Assembly (NCBI GenBank): GCA_964019155.1
Contig: OZ025240.1
Span: 95,131,198 to 95,195,197, forward strand
Direction: 5' to 3'
Length of the DNA stretch: 64,000 nt
Origin: Osedax fenrisi
Taxonomy: Eukaryota > Annelida > Polychaeta > Sabellida > Siboglinidae
Part shown: piece after piece, positions 37,451 through 50,743 of the stretch
Layout of the letters: each line of letters starts with the position of its first letter
Numbering within the stretch: the stretch's first letter is position 1
The notes under the pieces: generated by a model
What the model was told of the DNA's origin: nothing
What the model saw: only the letters and a program-made list of their open reading frames with translations
Databases searched by the model: none
Position numbers and translations under genes: made by a program

Positions 37451-38224
37451 ATTAACTCACAATTTAAATACTAAAAATGTATAGTTTTACGATATAGATG
37501 CTATCATTATATTATTATAATTTATAAAATAATATAATTTCATTAACCAGTATAATTATATTAATATAATTAATTAAGTATTTAAATACATATGTTCTAT
37601 TGTATTATGAATATATTCTATTTTTGTAGGTTTCTAGAATTTACATTTAAATCAAAAATCAAACAAAATTGACAATATTAGAGTTATAAAAGCATAACAA
37701 TTAATTGAGAAATGTATTAAGTATTTTCTATACTATCAAAATATAAAATATAAAATTAATAATATACTATTATTACAGATTTTAAAAGTGATGAGTATTA
37801 CATTATTTTTTTATTTCATATTATTATTGGTTTATTTGATTTTTAACATGTTATATTTTTAATATATTTAAAATGTATAATTTAAATTTCGGGTTAAATA
37901 TTAAACTATATAATTAACAATACCCTCGGTTATCAAATAATATATTTTATTTATATTTTAGATTATTTTCGTTTACTTTAACGGTAACTATAAAAAGGTT
38001 ATATTCTTCTTTTTTTTTAATTTAGTATTATTCTCTGTTTATTTCTAAAATATGTGATATTAGGAACCATTTACACTTTATAGATATCTAGTATATACAT
38101 CAGACTATTTAACTTCTTATCATTAATCTTGTATTTTTCTATAGAAATCCATTGGATATACCATTCTCCTTCAGGTGTAAACTATGTGTTATCTCCATTA
38201 TCCATAACTCCATATATTCTTTCA

Positions 38225-38259
<35 letters not shown>

Positions 38260-38540
38260 CAAAAAATATTACCTTCTCTTCATTACCAAAATGATCCTCT
38301 CCTTATTCAAGGAAATATATTAAGAATTTCCAAAATTCTAGAGTTTTTTGAAATTCCGGTCCCACTTTATTAACTCTATCCTACCATCCTCTCTATTAGA
38401 TCCCTTATATGTTTTAAACATCTTCTTCTTTTCTCTCTTCCTCTTATAACTAAATCATCCACACATCCTATTATTTCTGTGTTCGTTATGTTTGTCTACT
38501 TTTATCTTCATCATCATATTATTATACACTTCCTATTATT
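37450..38540. other. AT-rich DNA between LINE fragments
   Basis: No gene is seen. The open frame at 38152-38373 contains an (AT)n tract and may include remnants of the upstream part of the next LINE fragment. Confidence 0.4.
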
Positions 38541-39700
38541 AATATTATATCTCAATATCCCCTGTTCTCAGTTCACTCATACGCAGATGATATACAATTT
38601 AACATAACATTCACTTGCTATATATATATAGAAATGTGTACATTTTGTTCCAAATCTTTTGTCTAACTATATTAAATTTATCCACAATTGGCTTTCAAAT
38701 AATCTCTATATAGAAGAAAGTTGACGACATTTGGTATATGTTTTATTGGGATTCAGTGATATATTAGCTATAGATGTATTCATATTCCTTCTTCCAAACG
38801 GCCGTTAACAGTACAAGCTTGTATCATGGTTAATAATCATGATATTTTATATTCTGATAATGTTAAATATATTGAAGTTTATATCGACAGTTTTCTATCA
38901 TTTAATCGCCACATCTAAAATCTTATTCGCTCTATTAACTTTCAGATTCACTATTTCCGTCAAATCCGTAACTTCATCTCCTTAAGTGTAGCTATAACTC
39001 TCGCCTCATATTTTATATTAACTATTTTTGAATATTGTAAAATTATTATTTTTACTTACCTGACTATCAAAAAATTACAAATACTACATAATGCGTTAAC
39101 ACGGTTAATTTTTAAAATTGAGCGTTTCTCACAAATACATATTTCTCCATATTTAAAGAGATTACATTGGCCACCAATTAAATGTTCAATCATTTTAAAA
39201 GTTATTTTACTAACTCATAACTCTTGTCACCACAACCGACCTGGATATATATCCTCCTTAATTTATATTCCCACTCATAATATCTCTACATTATACTACT
39301 TCTTACCATTCTATATCTACCCTAAAACTTAATATTCACTCCACTAATATTCGTCTATGGAATATATCGGCCCTTATCTCTGATATAAACTATAGTTAAC
39401 CCTATAGGGTAAACTATATAAGTATTCTATAGGGTAAACCCTATAAACTACTCTCACCCATTCCACTAACTTATTTAAATACATATTAAAACTTATTTAT
39501 TTACCACTGCATTTCCCTTATAACTATTGTTATCAACATTATTATCAATATTTATAATCATATATTAATGTTGAGTACTTTATATATTCCTATTGTTCGT
39601 TATTATTAGTTTTTTTCGTGTATGTTCCATTTTATTGTTATTTTGTTGGGTTTTACTTTCGACGCTTGATTGTTCTGGCACAAATATGGTTAAAATAAAT
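38540..39700 (+). pseudogene. LINE reverse transcriptase fragment, 3' half
   Basis: It begins at the catalytic box (S-Y-A-D-D-I-Q-F, about 38577). V-K-Y-I-E-V-Y-I-D-S-F-L-S-F-N follows near 38865. The C-terminal block L-Q-I-L-H-N-A-L-T-R-L-I-F near 39080 comes next, then L-K-R-L-H-W-P-P-I-K near 39156. Many stops and frameshifts; the 5' part is missing or unrecognisable. Same family group as 4217-5310. Confidence 0.75.
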
Positions 39701-39751
39701 TAAATTAATTGTTACCGAAAATATTTGAATTCAATACATATCATTTTATTA

Positions 39752-39829
39752 TTATTTTCTTCCCGCACGAGAGAAACAGCCTTTACATGACCATAGTTGA
39801 GTTCTAATACATATATTAGGGAAGAAAAT
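39752..39829. repeat. 15-bp inverted repeat pair
   Basis: TATTATTTTCTTCCC and its exact complement GGGAAGAAAATAATA are separated by about 50 bases. A small foldback structure, possibly MITE-like. Confidence 0.6.
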
Positions 39830-40440
39830 AATAACGGTGTACAAATACATAAAATACCAGTCATGACTGTTATTTTCTATTGCAATAGACTAGATATATC
39901 GAGATACTGATCAGTATTACATAATATATTATTAAACGTATATATATCGTATGACATATATGTCATACGATATATCAGTAATTACCCTAATGTACAATAA
40001 TGATTATAATCACCTGTATATTCTGTCTCCTATTATTCATATTTATATTATTTTATTTGTACTTATATTACTTATATACATATATTTCGATTAGATTCCA
40101 TCAATTTAATTCATAATACCCAGACAATATTGTATTATATATATTTTGTAGGTATGATTTTGTGATAGTTTTGCGTTCATATTTTGTATATTTAGTTATG
40201 TGTTTATTATTAAAATTAAATAAATATAATTCGTAATACATTAATTAAATTCGATATACTATGTTATTAATTGACGACAAGCACAGTTTGTATTACATTC
40301 AGATATATTTCTAAATTATCTGAATGATCAATTATTGTGAAGATTCGGTAATTTAAGTTTAAATCAAAACTATATATAAAACTAATAATGATTATAAATG
40401 GAAAAAAAACTATGAGCTATAAATATTAATTAGAACTTGA

Positions 40441-40680
40441 GGAAGGGAGAATCACGACTTTTAGTACATATAAATACATACCTATCATAGGTAACCTATG
40501 TAAACTATAGTAAACGACTAGGAATGTATGAATGACTACATAAACAATCACCGCTCAAAGCTTAAACTCGGGGTTAAGTGTCACGTTTACTACAAGTATT
40601 ATATAACGTCTGCGTTATTAAGTCGTGATATTTATATACTATTACGCATAATAAATATTAAATAAATATATGTGTATATA

Positions 40681-40739
<59 letters not shown>

Positions 40740-40980
40740 GCACGCGTGACGAGTCGCGCGACATCAATATGTATTTATATACACAAATATACATGATTTA
40801 TATATATAAATAGAAATCACTATTATGTAAACTAGTATTATATATGACGAGTAGTATTATATATGACAAGTATACACACGTAGCGTGTTACACACGCTTC
40901 GTTTATATTCGGCGAATGATTAATCAGCCTAAGTCTGTTCATTTATATTTATGTTTACATACACGTAAAACACTCCTCGG
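40441..40980 (-). repeat. Duplicate of gene 2 5' flank
   Basis: Paralogous to 34765-35250 and in the same orientation, interrupted by an (AT)n tract at about 40687-40735. If the flank belonged to a third peptide gene, its first exon would be expected just below 40.4 kb on the minus strand. I found no convincing one. Confidence 0.65.
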
Positions 40981-41796
40981 AATATAAATTGTGACACTTA
41001 ACTCAACTAACATAGATTATCTCGTAATCTATACTCACAAAGAGGGTATTATCCAATACAATAATAATATAAAATTGTATAAATTAATAAATAATATTAA
41101 TGATAATAAAACGAAAAAAAATAAACTAAAATATAAAATTACAGATAATAAAACTAGTAAAGAAATATATAGGATAATTTAGCCGATATGTATAATAAAA
41201 TTAAAATAACGAGTTATAATAATGAAACTAATTAATAAACTAATAATTAACTTAATATTTGTTTATATATTCGAGTTTAATATATATTTTAAATGAATTG
41301 TATTTTAGATTTTTACGGTGATTGTTTAAATTATTCAAAAGTTTAATACATTATATGTTAATTATATGTAATTTACTGTTTGTTTTATATATATTCAATA
41401 AGTACATTTATTTCTTATATTGAAATAATTTATTTTGTATTCAAATTTATTTGTTATGTGGATTGGTAAGTTGCTATTAAATATATTATGCATAAAATAT
41501 TGTTAATATTAAGATATACGTAAATTAATTAAATCATATATATTTAAACATTATTTTTTTTATAACAAATCAGTATTATAATACTTATACATATATGTAT
41601 TTAAAACAATTTTAAATTGTTTTCAGCACCTAGGGTTTTGATCCGATTTCAATTATGTAAATTGCAAATTGTTAACCAATATAATGTTAATAAAACAAAC
41701 ATATAAATTAATTTTATATATGTTATACTAAGTCTATTATATTTCTTTTAAGCAAGTTTTATTATACATATAATAATGAAGATACTTATAAAAGTG

Positions 41797-41883
41797 GTGG
41801 GGGGACCAATACATAGGAGGTCCCCCTAGATTTTAAAGTGGGGGACATATCCCCCCGTCCCCATTGTTGAAGCACCCCTGGTC
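41797..41883. mobile_element. G/C-rich transposon end, hAT-like
   Basis: Ends CACCCCTG; read inward on the minus strand it starts CAGGGGTGCTTCAACAATGG followed by G-rich tracts, as many hAT elements do. The matching end was not identified with certainty. Confidence 0.35.
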
Positions 41884-41899
41884 ACTTAAATCAAGCCTT

Positions 41900-43900
41900 T
41901 TTAATGTCAAAAAATACTGCAGTCATTTTGTCATGCTTATCAATAGAATTAGTAATATTATTTGTTAATGATTATATTGCATGTGATGTGTTTGATTTTT
42001 TTGAAATCATATTGATTAGAAGTTTAATGTTATATTTTCCAATACAATTATCTACAAAATATCCATTAAGGTATCTATCTCAATTGTGTTAATTGTTTCT
42101 TGATGGATATTTGCCAATACTAATGCATATAATCTAGCATGGTAGACAGTAACAACGTTTTTATAGTTCGTAGATTACTAAATCCACGCTCACACGACAC
42201 AGAACTTGATGGGCGAACCAATACAAGTTTGTTCATTTCTATTATACCTGGCATTTTTTTTTAAATTGCAGGAGGTTGTTTCATCGTATTTATGTTTGCC
42301 TCATCTATGGTATTGAACTTATCGATTGCTTTGAACATAGATAATTCGATTTTTAATCTTTAAATCGACAATTCTTCATACGTTTAGTAATCTGTTTAGT
42401 ATAGAGAATTAATAGAATTAACAAGATTACTCTAAAAAAAACAAACCTTTAGAAAAGCTTTTTCGTGAATTATATTATTTTTTAATAATGATTCATATTA
42501 TTTATAATAATGTAAGTATAATTTATAAATGATGTTTCCTTAGTATCATATTTGGTTTTAATGTTCATAATTATGGAATCAAACAATTCAGTATATTTTA
42601 TTATTATAATATTAATGAATATTAATAATATCAACATATTAACTGATCATATCTAATTACATTATAATATTAACATAACATTAATAATGTTATATTGTTT
42701 TATCTAGATAAGGTACCTTAAATAATATTTTGAATTTTCATTACCATTATTCTCATACCTTTTTATAACAATTTATATTATATTTCTTATTATTATTCTC
42801 TGAATTTGATATACTTAAAATTAAATTAAATATATTTGAAATAAAAATAAATTATTATAATATTTTATTATAATCATTTATTATAAGCTATTTTGTATTA
42901 TATTATATATTTTGTATAATATGTTTATACAATTACTTTATTAAACTTGAATCAATATAAAACTGAAATGCTAGGTTATCTGCCTATGATTCTATCTCTT
43001 CAATGAATGTGTTAAAATTATTTCTATAATTATTCAATTTAATTATAATCATCTTTACTGTATCTGTATCTGTATCTGTATATGTTCCTTTATGTTTATT
43101 TATTATTGATAATAATTATGATTATATATATAATTATAATCATATATGCATTGAAGTATATTTTTATAAATGTTACCTTCAATAGTATTTGTTGGTGTCA
43201 TGAAAGCATTCACCATCATGATATCCAAACTTGAAATATTCATAGATACAAAATATTTGATTTATTCATATTTTTTAATAGTGAATTTGCAATATATTTT
43301 TGGTCATTGGTAATATAATCTAATTCTTTATATTCTTTCAGTGCATCGATTATACCACTATATTGATCTAATGTTGTATTAATACATGATTTTCGCATAG
43401 TCCATGTTTCTGGGCAAAATGGTTGCAATCTCTTTGCTTTTTTATTATTATCATGGAATAAATTCCAGAATTTGATAGTTTTTTCATATAATAATCCCTC
43501 ATCATGAACCACTCTCAAAGCTTTTCTTATATTTATATTATTATCTAATGCATATTCTATTAAGTTTGTGGGATGATATCCACAGTGTGTATAAAAAGCT
43601 AATGGCAGTCTAGTCACTATTATAGTTTTACACCATTACATTTACCAGACATATTAGCTATACCGTCATATAACTGTCCTCTTAATTTAGAAATAGGCAA
43701 GTTAAGATGCTCAAGTTCAGATACAATTAAATTATGTATGGGTTCCCTAGTTTTAGCATCAGTTATATTGCATATTCCAATGAATATTTCTTTAATTTCT
43801 AGTTTTTATGTCAAATAACGAACCACCAAAATGTTCTGCTGACGTCTGTGCATATCTCCAGTTCCATCACATTGAATGTTATATATATATATATTTATAA
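41900..43900 (-). pseudogene. hAT transposase relic, ZMYM1-like
   Basis: Minus-strand remains of a hAT transposase of the ZMYM1/DUF4371 type. The RNase-H-like part has L-P-I-S-K-L-R-G-Q-L-Y-D-G and N-M-S-G-K-C-N-G-V (about 43700-43620). It continues in the open frame 43617-43240 with T-H-C-G-Y-H and C-P-E-T-W-T-M-R-K-S-C-I-N-T-T-L-D. The C-terminal dimerisation block is at about 42240-42065: S-C-E-R-G-F-S-N-L-R-T-I-K-T, then after a frameshift R-L-Y-A-L-V-L-A-N-I-H-Q-E. The N-terminus and the ends were not resolved. It is dead. It is distinct from the hAT relic at 52.3 kb. Confidence 0.82.
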
Positions 43901-44383
43901 ACTTAAGTTTGGTAATTACCAATTATCTAAACATTTACATTTCATCTTATAAGCGACATTATTGGCGTCATTCTCTATAGGCGAAATTATTATATTATTG
44001 TATCAATAAAGTTAGATAATATAATTAATTACATTTTCTTAATATTAAATTATCATTATACATAATAAGTATTATTAATAATAACATACACCGGGGTGTT
44101 TATAAGGGGGGTATTTGGAGGATAAGGGGGGTCTACGAAGTAGTGACACGATATTATAAAATTGAGAAAATGTGTCTCGTGATTATTACATTTTAGTGAA
44201 CGCGAGCACTTATATTTGTCAATATGGATTAATTCATATTCAATATATACATTATGTAATTATGTATTATATCTGTATAAATTATACAGTATAATATATG
44301 TAAAATACATATATTATAATTATTTAAAATGTGTAATAACAAAGAAAATGTATATATTTATATATAGTATACTAGATTTAATA

Positions 44384-45252
44384 GGGGAATGTAACCGAAT
44401 ACGGACACTCTCGGTATCTCAGAAACCATAAATCCTACAAAAAAAATGTTTAATGAATAACATTTTCATAATTATATAAATAGACTAAAAAAGTATTTTT
44501 ATTTTTTAATTATTCAAAATATTGCTGATATATTCATATATAAACTGATTTTTTTATTACGTTTTTAAATTTATGAAAACAAATTTCAACTTAAAACCTT
44601 CTCATGAATATGCAAATATATCGATATAAAATATAACATTATATTATTTTTTTTAAAAACATTCTAAAATAATATATATAATTTCTATATTTGTTATTAA
44701 ATATTCATTAAGTTATAAGCATATATCTAGAGGTCATATACGTTAATAATACGGACACTCTAGATGTCTTAATACGGATACCCTATAACCAATCAGCGCG
44801 CAGCGTATAAACTATTCTGATTTTCATAAAAATCGTGTGCGTTATAATATTAATACCACCAATAAAGATAAATCTAAAAATTGTATTATTGAGATACTTA
44901 AATTGTATTATTAATTAAAAAATAATAACAATAAATAAATTATTAACTAATTAAATTAGAATATATTGTTCATTAAATTAATTTTAAATAATGTAATTGT
45001 AATTTATCTGATTGATTCATCAATAATATATAGTTTATATAGTGGTATATATGGTGTCCGTATTCGGACCTGGGTACCGAATACAGACACCCCAGTTATC
45101 TATGGAATTAAAAGATTAAATAAAATTTAAAAATCACAATAATATCTATAATCATAAAATATTAATATATTGTAATTTTTGAATACAAATAATGAGTCAT
45201 AACATTTTAAGACCATTTATTGTTAAAGTATCTGTATTAGGTTACTTTCCCT
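44384..45252 (+). mobile_element. MITE family R, full-length copy, 869 bp
   Basis: TA on both sides. The left end is GGGGAATGTAACCGAATACG and the right end AAGTATCTGTATTAGGTTAC then TTTCCC. It aligns with 26607-27519 throughout. It sits beside the ZMYM1-like hAT relic and may be inserted in it. Confidence 0.85.
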
Positions 45253-45284
45253 TATATTTAACAAACAATTTATTATAACACATT

Positions 45285-45365
45285 TCGGAGGGGGGAAACA
45301 TATACTTAGCCCCCCTTATATTTGTTAATATGGGTGGGGGGCTTCGCCCCCGGGGCATCCAATAT
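45285..45365. mobile_element. G/C-rich transposon end
   Basis: G-rich and C-rich blocks with a GGGGGCTTCGCCCCC hairpin at about 45337-45351 in otherwise AT-rich DNA. They recall the termini of ZMYM1-type hAT elements. No target duplication found. Confidence 0.35.
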
Positions 45366-45689
45366 ATATATATAAAGTTTTCTTTTTTATATAATACAGG
45401 TCTAATTACGGAATAACTTAGACAATTCTATAAGAAATATTTCAAATTTCAATTCATTTCAAATAACTTAAAAACAATATTAATTGAATAGTTACCATTA
45501 AATGTTTAATTATCCTTTTAAATTTATAGTTTTAACTTTTAATTTGACTTATGAAAATATAAATATTATTATTAATTAAATTAACCTAAAAACTATGACT
45601 TTTAACTTTTATCTGACATATAATATCATTTACTTTTAAAATGACTTATTGCAAATTGTAACTAACTAATTTGTTATACCACTATTATC

Positions 45690-45990
45690 ATTAACAATGT
45701 AATAATTATCACTTTAATAAAAATGATGTAATACTTCTCACTTTAAAATCTGTATTAATAATGAATTATTAATTTTATATTATTATAAATTTGACACAAA
45801 TATTTTACAAAGAAAAAAAGCCAGTAAAAAAACCATGTATAGATAATATAATAATAAAGATACAAAATGAAACATAAATAATTATGAAATTATACATTTC
45901 TGTTAAAAAATTGTTGTAAAATAGATTTTTTAATTTTATTTTTAAAATATGAAACAATTAATACATTTTTTTAGGGAACCTGTTGGATAT
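45690..45990 (-). pseudogene. 3' end of a CR1-type LINE
   Basis: It aligns with the 3' end of the element at 58 kb. The minus strand reads F-K-N-K-I-K-K-S-I-L-Q-Q-F-F-N-R-N-V then a stop near 45890. The following AT-rich 3' UTR matches one unit of the 145-bp repeat at 57.5-58.2 kb. Confidence 0.6.
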
Positions 45991-45999
45991 GAGTTTGTG

Positions 46000-47959
46000 G
46001 GAGTCGGTAATGGAATAATCAAACCGATTAATAGAGAAAATGGTTCGTATAGAATCTATATTATAGATGGACGAATTATACGATAATGAAGTATTAGGGA
46101 GATGATAGAGTAGGGAGGACAGAAGTAGATACCCGAGAGGACGATTGAGTTTATTAGGACAGTGGTAAGAGGGTGATTTAGGTCCTTTCTTATGCGACGA
46201 ATTTTTAAGAGGTGATAGTTATCTGATTTAGATATATTAACTATATAGGAATTTATGGATAGGTTATGGTCCAAAGTAACACCAATATTTAGAACAGATG
46301 AGGATGGGATGATAGGAATACCGTCAATGATAACAGGAGGAAAATAGTGTTAGTTAGATGGCATATTTATGAGTGCAGATTTTGAAGAGTTACGTAGCAA
46401 GTTGTTAGAGATAAGCCATGATTTGATAGTCGATGCACATTTACATAATTGGGAATTATCTGGTAGTATATTGACGTAGTGAGATAAGAAGGAATATAGT
46501 TGAATATAATCAGCATATATGTGATAGTGGACATCTGGAAATTTACCAATAATATCATGTATAGGGAGAATGTATATTGAGAAGAGGAGGGGGCCGAGAA
46601 CAGATCCATGAGGAACACCATAATGCAGAGGATGAGATTGCATAGAGAAATTGCTAATTTTCACGAATGGTGATAAATTTAATATATAGGAAGATAACCA
46701 TTTTAGTACGGTTCCTCGTAGACCAAATCATTTTAACCTTGAGATAAGCATGCAATGGCTAAAGGAATCGGAAGCACACGATACGTCTACTAATACAAGT
46801 TAGCAGGAGAAAGATAGAGATACTGTGGAGTATATAGTGTTTGTAAGTATGGACTAGTAGTTTCAGAGGAGTGTCCTCGTCTAAATACACTTTGAAATAT
46901 ATCATATAATTTGTTGTCAGCTATAAATCTATTCAATTGTATATGTTATAGTATAGCAACATTTCGTTCCAGAATATTGCTAAGAAACGGAAGTTGTGAA
47001 ATGGGTCGATAGTTAGTTATTATGTTAAAATCAAGTAACGGTTTTTTTGGGTAATTATAGCATGCTTAACGGAAGTTGGACAAATACCATCATTTAAGGA
47101 ATTAATGATAATATCAAGAATATAGAGGGATAGAGTATAATTTATTTTTTAAAGGCGGCAATGTTAATTGGGTCAGAAGAATTAAAATAAGAAGACTTAG
47201 AGATAGATTATATATTGTGAAAATAGATGGAATATAGCATTTAGAAAAATAGTATGGGATTGGTTTACAAATACAGATGCACGGAATAGAGCTAATTGGT
47301 AAGAGAGGTGAAATAGAAGTGCAGGTGCGTTGAATTTTATCAGTAAAATGATTAGCGAATTCATAACATATTTATTTTTTCGCAATACTAGGTATATGAG
47401 GTATATTAATAGGCATAGGAGGGGAGAGAAGCTTACGAGCAAGGGCGAAAGAAGCACGGGTATTGGATGTGAGGTTATTTATTTTACTAATATAAAAAGC
47501 AGACTTTGCTTTAGAGATTTCAGATTTATAGAACTTGCGATATGTAGAAAATATTAAGAGGTTACTAGAAGAGGGGTTACGGTGGAAGATTCGTTCAAGT
47601 TTACATAGGTTGTGTTTGAAAAACCATGGAGATGAAAACTATTGAGAGTTTGAATGAATATTAATAGTTCTAGATTTTAGAGGGGCAAATTTGTCATTCA
47701 AGTTAGATAGAGCATAATTGAGTAAATCAATGGAACACGGCAATGAAAGGATTAATTTAAGTTCCGAAGCATAACAATCATAATCAATATATCTGTGATT
47801 TTATTCCATAGAGATGGAGTAAGAAAGAACTAACCGACAAGTTAATAGAAAATGATCGGTAATTAAGTCATATTTACAATAATCAGTGATACACTGACAA
47901 CTACTGTGAATTCTACAAACTATTAGATCTATTGAATGACCAGCAATATGAGTATGAAG

Positions 47960-47960
<1 letters not shown>
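46000..47960 (-). pseudogene. LINE with endonuclease end and reverse transcriptase
   Basis: Minus-strand order: the end of the endonuclease domain (H-I-A-G-H-S-I-D-L-I-V and I-T-D-H-F-L-L, about 47950-47845); a linker; the RT N-terminal block (N-Y-R-P-I-S-Q-L-P-F-L-S-N-I-L-E, about 47010-46960); F-R-R-G-H-S-S-E-T-T (about 46890); and G-V-P-H-G-S-V-L-G-P-L-L-F (about 46620). The catalytic box reads Y-A-D-Y instead of Y-A-D-D (about 46520), and the thumb has N-I-G-V-T-L-D-H-N-L-S near 46285-46250. Many stops and frameshifts; the mutated catalytic box alone would disable it. The 5' side ends at an (AT)n tract at 47962-47993. Confidence 0.85.
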
Positions 47961-47997
<37 letters not shown>

Positions 47998-48288
47998 CAG
48001 ATAATATAAATTAGTTATCTTTCTAAATTAATATTTCATCTAGGTATTTTATCACTATATTGTTATGACATACAGTAATTTACTGATGAAATTGCTTTTT
48101 CCAAATAAATAAAATGATAAGTAAGTTTAATGGTATATTATTAATTACTATAGTAATTTATAAAATTAAACTAAAAAGCATTAATGTATCACAATTGCGT
48201 GTGTTATTCAAGATTATACTTTATGTGATATAATTGGACTAAACTTGATATAAAGTAACGCCATCTAGTGGATTGATGCCTGACCACA

Positions 48289-48312
48289 TTACCCTCAATG
48301 GAGGGTAATGTA
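48289..48312. repeat. Short perfect hairpin
   Basis: CATTACCCTC, loop AATG, GAGGGTAATG. The word TGACCACATTACC, which overlaps it, recurs near 48478. Confidence 0.6.
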
Positions 48313-48489
48313 TCCACCTTAATAATTCCAATTAGATACGCTATATATAGCGTATCTATTATATATAATGAAAAAATGAATTGGCAGTCCTCTTGTATAT
48401 CATAAGATGTATCTATATTGAAAAAAATTTCGAATTAAAACTAATATTTATAAAGTTATACAACATTATCTAAAAGTGACCACATTACC

Positions 48490-49194
48490 TAAGTTATACT
48501 ATTAATCGAAATGTTAAGGATATCAGATATATTTATATCTTTATAATTATTTGGAAATGTGAAAATTGTGGTTAGATCTATAGATAGAAAATATATTTTC
48601 AATCATCTAAGTTCAAGTGATTATAATTTAAAATATTCCAATCTCTATTTATGATTTATAATTATTATTTGATGAATTTATATATCCTACGCATCTTGTA
48701 ATTTATATTCTAGTAAATAATCTTTGCACTCTTTCAATTTTGTTTATGAGACTAACAAATTTACTAACATTTGAAAAATGTGTCAAAATTATGGAAGCAT
48801 ATTCTAAAATTGGTCTTCACTACATTGTATATGCATTTAATAATGTTCTAGGGGGTTTTATAAATGATCTAAAAATTAAATTCAGGGGAAAATATGCTTT
48901 TTTTAAATATAATCAATATGTTTATTAAATAAAAGGCTATTTTAAAATATATTTCCTAAATATTTATAAAAATTAACGTTTTCTATTTGAATATTATTAA
49001 TAAAATATTTAGATGGTGTAACCTTCCCTAAAGTAATAAATGCACATTGTGATAATGAAATGTTTAATTGACATTCATTTCACCATTGTGAAATTTTTTT
49101 TAAATTATTTTGTAAAAGAAATATTTCACTTTCAGATGTGTGAGAACAATATATGTTTGTATCATCGGCAGTCAGTTGAGTCAATACACCTTTA

Positions 49195-49225
<31 letters not shown>

Positions 49226-49275
49226 AAATAAATATGAATTTTTGAAGAGAATATACTAGGAATATCATTTACCCT
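48490..49275 (-). pseudogene. 5'-truncated CR1-type LINE copy
   Basis: It is homologous to 58385-59115 in the same orientation (for example GAATTTTTGAAGAGAATATACTAGGAA-like sequence near 49230). It covers the end of the RT catalytic region and the thumb. The two plus-strand frames here (48740-48928 and 49040-49231) are antisense shadows. Confidence 0.75.
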
Positions 49276-49399
49276 TAGTGTCTCAGCCGTAGTTAATCAT
49301 CACTTAGTTTTTATAATTTAATGATTTTTCGTTTGGTGATCATAAACGAATATTATGAAAAACTCAGTATCAAATTTAACATATAATAAAAATGATTGA

Positions 49400-49840
49400 T
49401 TAATACTATTATTTTATTATTTTTTTTTTAATTTTATGATTTTATGTTTATTAATAATTTAGTTGTGTATTTTTGTTCTTATTATTTGGTTTACTATTAT
49501 TTTAATATATTTTTTATTATTTTGTATCTATTTTATATATATTTATATATTTTTTTAAATGATGATTAGTTTACGTGGATTTTTAAAATAATATTAATGT
49601 GTGTTTAATATTTTATCTAAATCATATTCTTCTCTTTATAAAAAATATAAATTTATATATTAATTACTATTTATAATTGTATTATTTCTAATTAATTTTA
49701 TCTTTTATTACATTTATATATTTATATTTAAGAGTTAGTAGAATAATGATAGAATTGTGTTGTTGTTGTTGTTGTATTTCGTTGACTCTTAATTCAAAAA
49801 GTTGTCGTATTTTATATCAGGTAGTATGGGTGAATTTTCT
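49400..49840. other. AT-rich intergenic DNA
   Basis: No gene is seen; T-rich runs and a short TTG repeat near 49760-49776. Confidence 0.4.
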
Positions 49841-49870
49841 AACTCAAAATATTACCAGTGTATAGGTATA

Positions 49871-49909
<39 letters not shown>

Positions 49910-50602
49910 TCAGCGAAAGTACATTCCCTACTGTTTTTAACTTAATGAACCCACATTCGGAAAGTTGATATACTATGGATGTTTGTTCTTTATGAGTTGA
50001 TGATTTATTTTAATATTATTATTTTTACTCTATTTATTATTCTACTCTTTCTTGTTTTAATTATATTCATTATATTCATTATATATATGATTTTTTTCTT
50101 ATCGTAATCTTAAATGGATGAAATATTATACATCTATAGATAATATCTGCTTCTTCATTAACCCAGGAAATTGCCAAATATGATTTTATTATTATTATTA
50201 TATGAATATATAAATATACAGATAAACGCTAATAATATGAGTTTATGGCTCAGAAAGTAGTCAGTAAATATCATCATGAAATATGGCATGGGAGAATGAT
50301 TTTATCACCAATTTTTGTAATACCGAAAGAATTTTATGGAATATATTCTAAACAAATATCTTATCTAATTACATTAACGGTAATTAGCTATACATATTGT
50401 TAGTAATTATAATTACTATAATATAATTAAAACAAGAAATAGTAGAATAATAAATAGAGTAAATAATTGAAATATTAAAATGAATCATCAACTCATAAAG
50501 AACAAACATCCATAGTATATAAACTTTCCGAATATGAGTTAATCAATTTCAAAACCTTAGGGAATATACTTTCGCTAAGAGTATATACACTGGCAACATT
50601 TG
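49838..50602. repeat. Foldback repeat with about 170-bp arms
   Basis: 49896-50065 and 50428-50600 are inverted copies. Shared words include GATGTTTGTTCTTTATGAGT and its complement. The outer edges also match (ACCAGTGTATA on the left, TATACACTGGC on the right). The left arm begins with an (AT)n tract. The spacer of about 360 bases has no gene. Confidence 0.8.
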
Positions 50603-50743
50603 GAGCCATCAAATGTATTTACATATGCCATAGTTTGGCCTGTGTATGTTGATAATATGCCAACAGGGCCGCGACAGATTTCAGCTTTAAGGAAATGGTG
50701 ACTCATTTCCTATGCCGTGGGGTGGAAAATTTGACCAGTAAAT

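Noticed and set aside
39740..39864. Minus-strand ATG frame starting at 39864 with a hydrophobic stretch (M-T-G-I-L-C-I-C-T-P-L-L-F), as a possible third peptide exon 1
   Set aside because: It lies below the duplicated gene 2 flank and a GTAAAG donor-like site follows, but the residues before that site do not match the Y-T-K ending, the frame runs on past it, and no six-cysteine exon was found downstream.
48740..49231. Two plus-strand frames of 62 and 63 codons
   Set aside because: They are antisense to a minus-strand LINE copy homologous to 58.4-59.1 kb.
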